The notes: a model not told the origin generated them from the letters alone. A DNA stretch of 18,286 bases from an uncultured Dysosmobacter sp. (GCA_934504065.1 CAKSVQ010000032.1:1-18286), one strand, 5' to 3'. Shown: positions 7,803 to 15,209, numbered from the stretch's first letter. Program-made: numbers and translations.

Positions 7803-8394
7803 AAAGGAATGGATCGCCAAGGCAAAGGACGGCGACCAGAGCGCCTTTGAAGCGCTGGTGCGCCTTTATGAAAAGCGGGTCTTTGCGCTGACGGCCCGGA
7901 TGTGCCGCAACAGCGCCGATGCGGAGGAGGCCGCACAGGAGGCATTTCTCGCCGCGTGGCAGGGGCTTCCCTTTTTCCGGGGGGAGTCCAGCTTTTCCAC
8001 ATGGCTTTATCGGCTGGCCTCCAACGCCTGCGTGGACCTTCTGCGGCGGGAGGGAAAGCGCCGCTCCAGTGTCTCGCTGGACGACGAGGAGACGGCCCTC
8101 GACCTGCCGGACGGCTCCCTCTCCCCCCACGACGAGGCCGAGCGCACCGAGCTGCGCCGCCAGATCGAGGCGGGCTTTGCCGCCCTGCCGCCGGATTACC
8201 GGGAGGTGCTGGTCCTGCGGGAAATCCACCAGCGGTCCTATGATGAGATCGCCGCCATCCTCTCGCTGGACCTTGGCACGGTGAAATCCCGTATCAGCCG
8301 TGGGAGAAAGCGGCTGCGGAAAATTCTGCTGGAAAGCGGGAACTTTTCTCCTCCCGCCCCGTCTAAGCAATCAGAAAAGGAGGGCTGCAAATGA
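7792..8394 (+). CDS. ECF sigma factor, RpoE/SigW-like (first module)
   Basis: Sigma-70 family group 4 factor, 200 residues, directing RNA polymerase to a stress or envelope regulon. Region 2 lies at about 19-87 (FEALVRLYEKRVFALTARM, DAEEAAQEAFLAAWQGL, STWLYRLASNACVDLLRRE). Region 4 lies at about 122-180 (LPPDYREVLVLREIHQRSYDEIA followed by GTVKSRISRGRKRLR). The start ATG 7792 lies inside the end of dus; ATG 7795 is an equally possible start one codon later. GAGGG sits six bases before the first ATG. The final four bases overlap the anti-sigma start as ATGA, a standard coupled sigma/anti-sigma pair. The signal it answers is not visible. Confidence 0.95.
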   Translation: MMDEKEWIAKAKDGDQSAFEALVRLYEKRVFALTARMCRNSADAEEAAQEAFLAAWQGLPFFRGESSFSTWLYRLASNACVDLLRREGKRRSSVSLDDEETALDLPDGSLSPHDEAERTELRRQIEAGFAALPPDYREVLVLREIHQRSYDEIAAILSLDLGTVKSRISRGRKRLRKILLESGNFSPPAPSKQSEKEGCK

Positions 8395-9134
8395 AGATCT
8401 GTGAAGCCTACGCGGCCCTGTTGGATCCGTTTGTCGATGGGGAGCTGCCGCCGGAGACCGCGATCCGCGTACAGGAGCATTTAGATACCTGCCCCGCCTG
8501 CCGGGGCTATGTGGACGATGCGCTGGCCATCCACGCCGCGCTGGAGGACGCGCAGAACGCCCCCGTGCCGGACGGATTTACCGACCGGGTGATGGAGCGC
8601 GTCCGGGAAAGCACCCCGGCCAAAAAGGCCCCCGGGAAATCGCGGCGATGGGCGCAGATTCTCGTTCCGCTGGCCGCCTGCTGCGCCGTGGTGATCCTGC
8701 TGGGCCCGGTGCTCTCCGGGCGGAATGCCGCCTCCACCACCGGCAACATGGAGTCCACCCCGGCCAGCGCCGCCTCAGGCGAAGCGGACACGGGTGTCTC
8801 GGCCATGGACATCGCCCCGGAGGAATCCGCGGCAGAAAGCAACCTTGCCACAGCACAGAAAGCCCGGGAATTCGACGGCCAATCCATGGGCGATGCCGCA
8901 GAGCTCCCCCTGTACTCCTCGGCTCCCGTGGTAAGCGCACTGAACCTGCCTCCGCAGGCCGCGCCACTGCTGGAAGACCGCGGGCCGCTGTGGCAGACGG
9001 AGACGGAGCGCTGCTATGAGCTGACGGAAGCGGAATACGCCGACCTTGCGGACGCCCTTGCCGCCAGCGGCATCGACGCCCCGGCCATGACCAGCACCAA
9101 CGGCACCGTCACCGTCATTGTGGAAACGAAATAA
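8391..9134 (+). CDS. Zinc-finger anti-sigma factor (first ECF module)
   Basis: Membrane-bound inhibitor of the sigma factor just upstream, 247 residues. The N-terminal anti-sigma domain has the ZAS/zf-HC2 zinc motif His30-x3-Cys34-x2-Cys37 (HLDTCPACRG). A single membrane helix lies near 89-108 (ILVPLAACCAVVILLGPVL), followed by about 140 extracytoplasmic residues of low complexity (Ala, Ser, Glu-rich), and a more ordered C-terminal part (YELTEAEYADLADALAASG). This layout suits regulated proteolysis or a sensor domain. AAGGAGGG precedes the start. The sensor half resembles no family I can name. It ends 64 bases before tex, with a hairpin in between. Confidence 0.92.
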   Translation: MKICEAYAALLDPFVDGELPPETAIRVQEHLDTCPACRGYVDDALAIHAALEDAQNAPVPDGFTDRVMERVRESTPAKKAPGKSRRWAQILVPLAACCAVVILLGPVLSGRNAASTTGNMESTPASAASGEADTGVSAMDIAPEESAAESNLATAQKAREFDGQSMGDAAELPLYSSAPVVSALNLPPQAAPLLEDRGPLWQTETERCYELTEAEYADLADALAASGIDAPAMTSTNGTVTVIVETK

Positions 9135-9139
9135 GCCGC

Positions 9140-9171
9140 GCCCCATGCCGCCGCAAAGGCGGACATGGGGC
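9140..9171 (+). terminator. Hairpin between anti-sigma gene and tex, possible attenuator
   Basis: GCCCCATG plus CCGCC pairs with GGCGG plus CATGGGGC, with one bulged A and the loop GCAAA. Only a weak, broken T tract (CTTGTCTTT) follows, so termination is likely partial at most. It may limit read-through from the sigma operon into tex or protect the upstream mRNA end. Confidence 0.5.
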
Positions 9172-9198
9172 CGCTTGTCTTTGAGAAAGGAAGATACC

Positions 9199-11373
9199 AT
9201 GGACATGATCCAGACACTGGCCCGGGAGCTTGATAAGGACCCCCGCCATGTGGAAAACGTCGTCCACCTGCTGGACGAAGGCAACACCATCCCCTTCATC
9301 GCCCGCTACCGCAAGGAGCTGCACGGCGCGATGGACGATACCTCCCTGCGCACACTGGAAGAGCGGCTCCAATACCTCCGGGGGCTGGAAGAGCGCCGGG
9401 AAACTGTGAAAAAAGCCATTGAAGAACAGGGCAAGCTCACAGCCGAGCTTACCGCCGCCATTGACGGTGCCCAGACTCTCTCGGAAGTAGAAGACCTTTA
9501 CCGCCCCTATAAGCAAAAGCGCCGCACCCGGGCCACCGTGGCCCGGGAAAAAGGGCTGGAGCCGCTGGCGGAACTGCTGCTATCGCAGGAGCGGGACTGT
9601 CCCCGGCCGGAGGACGCCGCGAAAGACTTCCTCGACCCGGAAAAGGGCGTGGAGACCGTTGCCGACGCTCTGCAGGGCGCGGGCGACATCCTTGCCGAGC
9701 ACTTCAGTGATGACGCGGCGATCCGCAAGACCCTCCGGGATTTGTTGGAGCGGCAGGGCGTTCTTCGCTCCCTTGCCGCCACGGAGGAAGACAGCGTCTA
9801 CCGCCTGTACTACGATTTTCAGCAGCCCATCGGCAAATTGCAGGGCCACCAGATCCTTGCCATCAACCGGGGCGAAAAGGAAAAGCTGCTCAGTGTCACC
9901 GTGCTCCTTGACCGGGAGCTGGCGCTGCCCCTGCTGCGCCGCGCGGTGGTAAAGCCCGGCTCCGCTGCCATGGAATTCATCAAATCCGCCGCCGAGGATG
10001 CCTATGACCGTCTGATCTACCCCTCTTTGGAGCGGGAGATGCGCGCTGCCCTCACCGAAAAGGCCAGCGAGGGGGCCATCGGCCAGTTCGCCCTGAACCT
10101 CAAGCCCCTTTTGATGCAGCCCCCGGTAAAGGGCAAGGTCACCATGGGGTTAGACCCCGGCTACCGCATGGGCTGCAAGGTGGCGGTGGTGGACGGCACG
10201 GGCAAGGTGCTAGATACCGCTGTGGTCTATCCCACCTATGGCGAGCGGCAGAAAAACGAAGCCATTGCCGCCCTTGCAAAGCTGACCAAAAAACACGGCG
10301 TGGAGCACATCGCCATTGGCAACGGCACCGCCAGCCGGGAGACCGAGCAGATGGCCGTGGAGCTGATCCGGCAGGTGAACGCCGCCGGGGCCCATGTCAG
10401 CTATATGATCGTCTCCGAGGCGGGGGCCTCCGTTTACTCTGCCAGCAAACTGGCCGCCGAGGAATTCCCCCAGTACGATGTGAATCTGCGCTCCGCCGTG
10501 TCCATCGCCCGGCGCTTGCAGGACCCGCTGGCGGAGCTGGTGAAGATCGACCCCAAGGCCATCGGCGTGGGGCAGTATCAGCACGACTGCCCGCAAAAGC
10601 GGCTGAGCGAGGCTCTGGACGGCGTGGTGGAGGACTGCGTGAACGCCGTGGGCGTGGATGTGAACACCGCGTCGGCCTCCCTTTTGCAGCGGGTGGCGGG
10701 CCTGAACGGCACCACCGCCAAAAATGTGGTGGCCTACCGGGAAGAAAATGGCGCGTTTACTTCCCGCGCCCAGATCAAAAAGGTGCCAAAGCTTGGTCCC
10801 AAGGCCTTTCAGCAGTGCGCGGGCTTTTTGCGGGTGCCGGAGAGCAAAAGCGTGCTGGACAACACCGCCGTCCACCCGGAAAGCTATGACGCGGCCAAGG
10901 CCCTGCTGGCCCTAACGGGCCACACGCTGGCGGATGTGAAAGGCGGAAAGCTCTCGGAGCTGCCCGGCCAGATACGGACCTATGGCGAGGAAAAGGCCGC
11001 CGAAGAGCTGGGCGTAGGCGTGCCCACCCTGCGGGACATTACGGCGGAGCTTTTAAAGCCTGGCCGGGACGTGCGGGACGACCTGCCCAAGCCCATTCTC
11101 CGCACGGACGTGCTGGAGGTGAAGGACTTAAAGCCCGGCATGGTGCTCACCGGAACAGTGCGCAACGTCATCGACTTCGGCGTTTTCGTGGACATCGGCG
11201 TCCATCAGGATGGACTGGTGCACATTTCGCAGGTGGCCGACAAATTCATCCGCCACCCCTCCGAGGTCGTCCGGGTGGGCGACGTGGTGAAGGTAGTCGT
11301 GCTGGAGGTAGACGAGAAGAAAAAGCGCATCAGCCTGAGCATGAAGCAGGTCCCCGCCGCCGACCGCGCCTGA
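9199..11373 (+). CDS. tex: Tex family RNA-binding protein
   Basis: Cytoplasmic nucleic-acid-binding protein linked to transcription and RNA stability, the bacterial relative of Spt6. At 724 residues it is complete. The order is Tex N-terminal helical domain (IPFIARYRKELHGAMDD; LSEVEDLYRPYKQKRRTRA), a YqgF/RNase H-like domain from about 314 (TMGLDPGYRMGCKVAVVD), helix-hairpin-helix repeats near 488-550 (DVNTASASLLQRVAGLN), and a C-terminal S1 domain near 644-713 (VLTGTVRNVIDFGVFVDIG). The start ATG 9199 has AAAGGAAG eight bases upstream and matches the family N-terminus; the open frame extends back to 9118 inside the anti-sigma gene without support. No separate promoter is clear, and it ends at a strong terminator. 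Confidence 0.97.
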   Translation: MDMIQTLARELDKDPRHVENVVHLLDEGNTIPFIARYRKELHGAMDDTSLRTLEERLQYLRGLEERRETVKKAIEEQGKLTAELTAAIDGAQTLSEVEDLYRPYKQKRRTRATVAREKGLEPLAELLLSQERDCPRPEDAAKDFLDPEKGVETVADALQGAGDILAEHFSDDAAIRKTLRDLLERQGVLRSLAATEEDSVYRLYYDFQQPIGKLQGHQILAINRGEKEKLLSVTVLLDRELALPLLRRAVVKPGSAAMEFIKSAAEDAYDRLIYPSLEREMRAALTEKASEGAIGQFALNLKPLLMQPPVKGKVTMGLDPGYRMGCKVAVVDGTGKVLDTAVVYPTYGERQKNEAIAALAKLTKKHGVEHIAIGNGTASRETEQMAVELIRQVNAAGAHVSYMIVSEAGASVYSASKLAAEEFPQYDVNLRSAVSIARRLQDPLAELVKIDPKAIGVGQYQHDCPQKRLSEALDGVVEDCVNAVGVDVNTASASLLQRVAGLNGTTAKNVVAYREENGAFTSRAQIKKVPKLGPKAFQQCAGFLRVPESKSVLDNTAVHPESYDAAKALLALTGHTLADVKGGKLSELPGQIRTYGEEKAAEELGVGVPTLRDITAELLKPGRDVRDDLPKPILRTDVLEVKDLKPGMVLTGTVRNVIDFGVFVDIGVHQDGLVHISQVADKFIRHPSEVVRVGDVVKVVVLEVDEKKKRISLSMKQVPAADRA

Positions 11374-11393
11374 ATTTACCGAATACTTTCCAT

Positions 11394-11436
11394 AAAAAAG
11401 ACAGAGGAAGCGCAATGCGCTTCCTCTGTCTTTTTT
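11394..11436. terminator. Strong bidirectional intrinsic terminator
   Basis: A perfect 20-base inverted repeat (11394-11413 and 11417-11436) with an AAT spacer. It begins with six A and ends with six T, so both strands give a GC-containing hairpin followed by a U run. It serves tex on the plus strand and the second ECF operon (through repeat copy B) on the minus strand. Confidence 0.95.
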
Positions 11437-11439
11437 CAA

Positions 11440-11632
11440 GCTTGTAGAAAAGCCTCGCAGAGTTTCACGCCCGCAGGCGCGAAAGCCATGAAATCGGTTT
11501 TCTGCCGCGACATGTGCGTGGCAGAAAACACATTGTGCGAAGTGTGTGTCGAATTGGCCGCTATAAGCGGCCAACCGAGGCACGGAGCAAAGCGAAACTC
11601 CTCGAACAAGTGGCATTTCCACTTGTTCGAAA
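11440..11632 (-). repeat. Structured 3'-UTR repeat element, copy B
   Basis: Second copy of the element at 4089-4277. Hairpins are at 11463-11484 (one A/C mismatch), 11497-11529 (ten pairs, same 13-base loop as copy A), 11554-11574 (nine pairs, sequence unrelated to copy A) enclosed by a GTGTC/GGCAC outer stem, and 11602-11630 (12 pairs). Compared with copy A, pair T4119-A4126 becomes C11470-G11477, and G4148-C4176 becomes T11499-A11527: both are compensatory. It begins a few bases after the stop codon of the minus-strand gene ending at 11638, the same arrangement and orientation as copy A. Confidence 0.87.
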
Positions 11633-11637
11633 GTCTT

Positions 11638-11952
11638 TTATAGATAAATCGTTCCGTTTTCCAGAAGGTAGAGGAACACCCAGCCCGCCATGCACAATGC
11701 CAGTGCGCCGCACGTCAGCACAAAGCACAGCACCATACCCACGCCGTCATAGCGGATATGGCTGCCGCTTCTGGCCGCCAGCAGCGTTTCCACGCCAAGG
11801 CTGATGAGGATCAGCGGCGCGCACCGGATGGCCCACTCCCAGGGAAGATCCGGCCAGAACATGGCCGCCAGCATCAATCCGCCCACGGCCACCAGCGTCA
11901 CGCCCAGCGTGAAGGTGCCCACTCTGCGGACGCTTCCATCAGGCTTCTCCAT
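11638..11952 (-). CDS. Small membrane protein, LiaI/DUF5668-like
   Basis: A 104-residue protein with three likely helices (about 12-32, 42-60 and 70-95). The pattern RRVGTFTLGVTLVAVGGLML, then IRCAPLILISLGVETLLAAR, resembles the LiaI/LiaF-like transmembrane region (DUF5668), in which an RxG-LGxxLI-hairpin is followed by a PxLLIxxGxexLL helix. ATG 11952 was chosen because GGAGG lies six bases before it; the frame is open further upstream inside the neighbouring gene. It overlaps the preceding membrane-protein gene by 14 bases. It is the last gene of the sigma operon and is followed immediately by repeat copy B. Similar proteins accompany envelope-stress systems. The family call is by eye and moderately sure. 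Confidence 0.8.
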   Translation of the reverse strand: MEKPDGSVRRVGTFTLGVTLVAVGGLMLAAMFWPDLPWEWAIRCAPLILISLGVETLLAARSGSHIRYDGVGMVLCFVLTCGALALCMAGWVFLYLLENGTIYL

Positions 11953-12532
11953 GGCCGTCCTCCTCCCGGTTCTCCGCGCCGTCCGTCTCCTCCGGCGGGG
12001 TGAAAGCGGGGATCTCCTCGCTCTTCTTCGGTCCCCGGATAAACCACACGCCCAGCGCGATGATACCCACTGTCGCCACGAACCGGGGCACGTCATAGCG
12101 CAGCAGCGACCGCAGCCACCACATGTCCAGCAGACTGGGGATCCAGCTAAGCACGATCCCCACCACCGTGGAGTAAAGCGCCCAGACGCCCAGCACCACC
12201 AGCGCCCAGCCCAGCAGGGAGTGGCGCTTTTTCACCAGCTGATCCAGCCGCGCCGCGTCCACATTCTCCAGCCCGAACAGCCAGCCGTCCGGCATCTCTA
12301 CGCCCGCGTCAAACCGGGCGCGGAGATTATAGCTATCAAAGAAGGAAAATAGCCACAGCGGCAGCATCAGCACCGTCAGCGCCCCCATTTCCAGTCCCAC
12401 CGCCAGCAGAAAGATTAGGCTGAACGCCAGCAGCACCGACATTCCCCGCTTCATATAGCCCTGATACATCTCGCCACACCCGGGGATGCAGGAGGCGAGC
12501 AGCAGCCGCAGTCCCTGTTTCCGTTTCATCAC
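11939..12532 (-). CDS. Multi-pass membrane protein of ECF operon
   Basis: A 197-residue protein with about four membrane helices (30-46, 47-66, 106-130, 150-168) and an acidic C-terminal tail (EETDGAENREEDGHGEA). The N-terminal stretch ASCIPGCGEMYQGYMKRG resembles the PGxGxxYxG turn of TM2-like small membrane domains. GTG 12532 has AGGAGG seven bases upstream; that ribosome site is formed by the last codons and stop of the anti-sigma gene. ATG 12529 is the alternative start. It lies between the anti-sigma gene (four-base gap) and the LiaI-like gene (14-base overlap), so it should be expressed with the sigma factor and may take part in envelope sensing. Specific function is unknown. Confidence 0.85.
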   Translation of the reverse strand: MMKRKQGLRLLLASCIPGCGEMYQGYMKRGMSVLLAFSLIFLLAVGLEMGALTVLMLPLWLFSFFDSYNLRARFDAGVEMPDGWLFGLENVDAARLDQLVKKRHSLLGWALVVLGVWALYSTVVGIVLSWIPSLLDMWWLRSLLRYDVPRFVATVGIIALGVWFIRGPKKSEEIPAFTPPEETDGAENREEDGHGEA

Positions 12533-12536
12533 TCCG

Positions 12537-12983
12537 TTACCTCCTTGTCAGGCTGTTCAGCCCGTTTAAAAACTCATCGACCTCTGACATCACGCCGTCC
12601 ATTGCCCGGTTCCAGCGCTGCAGGCGCTCCGTCACAGCGGGGGGCTGCTCCTGCTGGGGCGGCCTTTGAATGGCCGCGCTGCCGCTGCCGCTCCAAACCA
12701 GCGTCAGCGCCACGGCCACGGCCGCCGCGGCGGTGGCATACCGACTGGTGATGAGCCGCACGGCCCTTGCCCGCACGCGCCGCCACAAACTCTCCTGACA
12801 GGAGCGCTCCGGTGTCAGCAGCTCCGGCTCCGCCAGCGCGGCGGTATAGCGCTGCAAGCAGCAGTCGCAGTAGGAAAGGTGCTCCGCGATCTCCAGCCGC
12901 GCCGTTTCCGGCAGCTCCTCTCCTGCGGCCAAACGGGCGATGGCCGCCTTTGTCAAATGTCCGTCTTCATGAAAAAGCTCCAT
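12537..12983 (-). CDS. Zinc-finger anti-sigma factor (second ECF module)
   Basis: A 148-residue membrane protein. Its N-terminal domain has His35-x3-Cys39-x2-Cys42 (HLSYCDCC), the zinc-binding ZAS signature of ECF anti-sigma factors. One helix lies near 81-98 (TAAAAVAVALTLVWSGSG), followed by a short external tail of 50 residues rich in Gln and Pro. The start overlaps the sigma gene end by 17 bases, and AAGGAG precedes ATG 12983 by eight bases. It is clearly shorter than the first module's anti-sigma factor (247 residues) and shares little beyond the zinc motif, so the two systems are probably not a recent duplication. Confidence 0.9.
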   Translation of the reverse strand: MELFHEDGHLTKAAIARLAAGEELPETARLEIAEHLSYCDCCLQRYTAALAEPELLTPERSCQESLWRRVRARAVRLITSRYATAAAAVAVALTLVWSGSGSAAIQRPPQQEQPPAVTERLQRWNRAMDGVMSEVDEFLNGLNSLTRR

Positions 12984-13491
12984 AAGCTCCGCTCCTTTCC
13001 AGTTCTTCCCGCAGCAGCCGCTTTCCCCGGCTGAGCTGGGTGTGCACCGTTTTTACGGGCCTCCCCAGCGCAAGGGCCACCTCCTCCGGCGATCGTTCCT
13101 CCAGCAGGCACAGGATGCACACCCGGCGATAGGGCTCCCGCAGACGCTCCACCGCCGCCCGGATGGCCTGTGTGCCCACCCGCTCCAGTGCAAGCTCCTC
13201 CGCAGGCGGGACAAGCCCCGGCGGCATCCCCTCATCTCCCGGCAGCACCGTGCGGCGGTTCCACGCGCTTTGCAGGTGGTCCTTGGCCTTGTTGGCGGCG
13301 ATGCGGGCCAGCCACTGCCGCTCATACCCGGCGGGCATTGTCTCCCGGTGGAGATAGGCGGAGAGGAAGGTCTCCTGCGTCAGGTCCTCGGCGGCAGACG
13401 CCGAGCGGACCAGCTGGAAGCAGACGGTGTAGACCAGCCGCTCATACTGCCGCACCAGCGCGGAAAACTGTTCTTTTGTCATTCCGGCCAC
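12967..13491 (-). CDS. ECF sigma factor (second module)
   Basis: Group 4 sigma factor of 174 residues. Region 2 is at about 9-76 (FSALVRQYERLVYTVCFQL, AAEDLTQETFLSAYLHR, QWLARIAANKAKDHLQS). Region 4 is at about 113-166 (LREPYRRVCILCLLEERSPEEVALALGRPVKTVHTQLSRGKRLL). GTG 13491 is used because GGGAGG lies nine bases upstream; ATG 13482 would be too far from it. It heads a four-gene operon running to 11638. It is divergent from xdhC across 125 A/T-rich bases (13492-13616). A TATGAT on the minus strand (13550-13545) is a possible -10, but no good -35 or obvious self-recognised ECF site was found. Confidence 0.94.
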   Translation of the reverse strand: MAGMTKEQFSALVRQYERLVYTVCFQLVRSASAAEDLTQETFLSAYLHRETMPAGYERQWLARIAANKAKDHLQSAWNRRTVLPGDEGMPPGLVPPAEELALERVGTQAIRAAVERLREPYRRVCILCLLEERSPEEVALALGRPVKTVHTQLSRGKRLLREELERSGAYGAFS

Positions 13492-13616
13492 GCCGTCTCA
13501 CCTCCCCGCCGCAAAAACGCTTGCTTTTTCCGACGCTTCTGGTTATCATACGGCACAGAGGGAGTATTTTCTTCAATTCCCTGTGAATTTTTTTAAGATA
13601 CAAAGGAGGGGCTTTT

Positions 13617-14606
13617 ATGCGTGCGCTGCTCCGTCAGCTGGTCCACCATCTGGAAAAGGGAGAAAACGCCCAGCTTGTCACCATTCTCACCTCCGGCGGC
13701 TCCACGCCCCGGGGGGCCGGGGCGGCGCTGGCGGTGTTCCCCGACGGCTCGTCCGCCGGAACGGTGGGCGGCGGCAATGTGGAATACGAGGCGCAGAAGC
13801 TGGCCCTCACCCTGCTGGAGCAGGGGGAAAACGACCTGCGCAGCTTCCGCTTTGTGCAGGGGGACGCGGCCAACCTCGGCATGGTCTGCGGCGGCGACGT
13901 CACGCTGCACTTTCAGTTCCTCTCCGCATTTGACGGCCCTACTGTGACGCTTTTCCGCACCCTGCTGGACGCCACGGCGGCGTGCAGGGACGAGTGGCTG
14001 GTCCGCCGTCTGGACGGCGCGGCGGTCACCGAAATGGCGCTGGCCACCCGGGAGGACGCCGCCCGCTTCCCGGCGGGGCTGCTGCAAAACCGGGCCGTAT
14101 ACGAAGACGGCTGGTTTGCCCTGCCCGCCGTCCGGGGCGGACGGGTGTATATCTTTGGCGGCGGTCACGTGGCGCAGGCGCTGGTACCTGCCATCGCGGC
14201 GGTGGGCTTCCGCCCGGTCATATACGACGACCGGGAAGAATTCGCCCGCCCGGCGCTTTTCCCGCAGGCAGAGGGCACCATCTGCGCCCCCTTTACGGAC
14301 CTCTCCCGCCGCATCCACCTCACCGGGGACGACTATGTGGTCATTATGACCCGGGGCCATCAGGCCGATTACGAGGTGCTCACCCAGACCCTGCACAGCG
14401 GCGCGAAGTATATCGGCTGCATCGGTTCGCGCAAAAAGCTGGCCCTGTGCCGCGACCGCCTGCTGTCTTCCGGCTTCACGGCGGAGGAATACGCCGCCGT
14501 CCACGCCCCCATTGGCCTTGCCATCGGCGCGGAGACCCCGGAGGAGATCGCCGTTTCCGTGACGGCGGAAATGATTGCCGTCCGCGCCGGGGCGGCGCTT
14601 TCCTGA
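13617..14606 (+). CDS. XdhC/CoxI family molybdenum-enzyme maturation protein
   Basis: A 329-residue XdhC-like protein. XdhC binds molybdenum cofactor, promotes its sulfuration and hands it to xanthine dehydrogenase-type hydroxylases. Visible are the XdhC N-terminal motifs (ILTSGGSTPRGAGAAL, GGGNVEYEAQKLAL, LGMVCGGDVTLHF with Cys91) and the C-terminal Rossmann domain with IFGGGHVAQAL (178-189), YVVIMTRGHQADYEVL, YIGCIGSRKK and PIGLAIGAETPEEIAVSV. ATG 13617 has AGGAGG seven bases upstream. No molybdenum hydroxylase subunit is in the window, so the partner is encoded elsewhere. A TAAGAT at 13594-13599 may be the -10. The family call is firm. Confidence 0.93.
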   Translation: MRALLRQLVHHLEKGENAQLVTILTSGGSTPRGAGAALAVFPDGSSAGTVGGGNVEYEAQKLALTLLEQGENDLRSFRFVQGDAANLGMVCGGDVTLHFQFLSAFDGPTVTLFRTLLDATAACRDEWLVRRLDGAAVTEMALATREDAARFPAGLLQNRAVYEDGWFALPAVRGGRVYIFGGGHVAQALVPAIAAVGFRPVIYDDREEFARPALFPQAEGTICAPFTDLSRRIHLTGDDYVVIMTRGHQADYEVLTQTLHSGAKYIGCIGSRKKLALCRDRLLSSGFTAEEYAAVHAPIGLAIGAETPEEIAVSVTAEMIAVRAGAALS

Positions 14607-14635
14607 AAAGGAACGCATTGGAAGTCCCCGCCCTC

Positions 14636-14664
14636 TTGCAGGCCGGGGGAAACCATGCTAAAAT
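14636..14664 (+). promoter_or_regulatory. Probable promoter for dCMP deaminase gene
   Basis: TTGCAG (14636-14641) and TAAAAT (14659-14664) are separated by 17 bases, 32 bases before the ATG. The -10 is good, the -35 matches only at TTG. The 90-base gap after xdhC holds nothing else that is convincing. Confidence 0.5.
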
Positions 14665-14696
14665 AACGCCAATAAGCCGCATCGGAGGGATCGCCT

Positions 14697-15191
14697 ATGG
14701 AGCGCATCAGCAAGGAAAATTACTATCTGGACATCGCCGAGACCGTATTGGAGCGGGCCACCTGCCTGCGCCGGGTGTACGGCGCCATCATCGTGAAGAA
14801 TGATGAGATCATCTCCACCGGGTATAACGGCGCGCCCAGAGGACGGGCCAACTGTGTGGACATGGGCTTTTGCTCCCGGGAGGCCGCGAAGATCCCCCGG
14901 GGCGAGCGGTACGAGCTGTGCCGCAGCGTCCACGCCGAAGCCAACGCCATCATCTCCGCCTCCCGGCGGGACATGGCTGGGGGCACCATCTATCTGGTGG
15001 GGCGGGATGCCCGCACGGGAGAGCTGCTGTCGGACGCCACCTCCTGCATGATGTGCCGCCGCATGGTCATCAACGCGGGGCTGGAACGGGTAGTCATCCG
15101 CCGGACCAAAACGGATTTTGAGGTCGTGCCCGTTTCCGAATGGGTGCTGGAGGATGACCTGATGACCCCGCCCACCATGGATCTGAAGTAA
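14697..15191 (+). CDS. dCMP deaminase (ComEB-like)
   Basis: Zinc enzyme that deaminates dCMP to dUMP, supplying thymidylate synthesis; cytoplasmic. It has 164 residues, normal length. The zinc and proton-shuttle residues are His79 and Glu81 in VHAEANAI and Cys117/Cys120 in SCMMCRRMVINAG. YGAIIVKNDEIISTGYNGAPRG is the family N-terminal nucleotide-binding region. Most members have Pro before the first zinc Cys; here it is Ser. Cys54/Cys59 and Cys75 match the extra metal-site region of the longer clostridial group. GGAGGG lies seven bases before ATG 14697. The next gene starts 17 bases after the stop, so they are likely co-transcribed. Confidence 0.93.
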   Translation: MERISKENYYLDIAETVLERATCLRRVYGAIIVKNDEIISTGYNGAPRGRANCVDMGFCSREAAKIPRGERYELCRSVHAEANAIISASRRDMAGGTIYLVGRDARTGELLSDATSCMMCRRMVINAGLERVVIRRTKTDFEVVPVSEWVLEDDLMTPPTMDLK

Positions 15192-15193
15192 AG

Positions 15194-15209
15194 AAAGGAA
15201 GTTTCCTTT
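15194..15209 (+). promoter_or_regulatory. Ribosome site in a small hairpin before a TTG start
   Basis: AAAGGA (15194-15199) can pair with TCCTTT (15204-15209) around a four-base loop. The left arm is the Shine-Dalgarno region of the gene starting TTG at 15209, and the right arm includes the first base of that start codon. This could keep translation of the fusion protein low, or couple it to ribosomes leaving the dCMP deaminase gene. Confidence 0.4.

Noticed and set aside
6702..7820. 372-codon minus-strand frame opposite dus
   Set aside because: It runs across the dus promoter and has a His/Gly-rich antisense look; dus is unmistakable on the other strand.
9118..9198. N-terminal extension of Tex into the anti-sigma gene
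   Set aside because: No ribosome site, and the sequence is basic and unlike Tex; ATG 9199 has a good site and the family N-terminus.
13492..13616. Autoregulated ECF promoter for the second sigma operon
   Set aside because: A GGGAAT and CGTATG pair exists on the minus strand, but the spacing (more than 20 bases) does not fit ECF promoters.
13593..14618. 341-codon minus-strand frame opposite xdhC
   Set aside because: Antisense shadow; XdhC motifs are clear on the plus strand.
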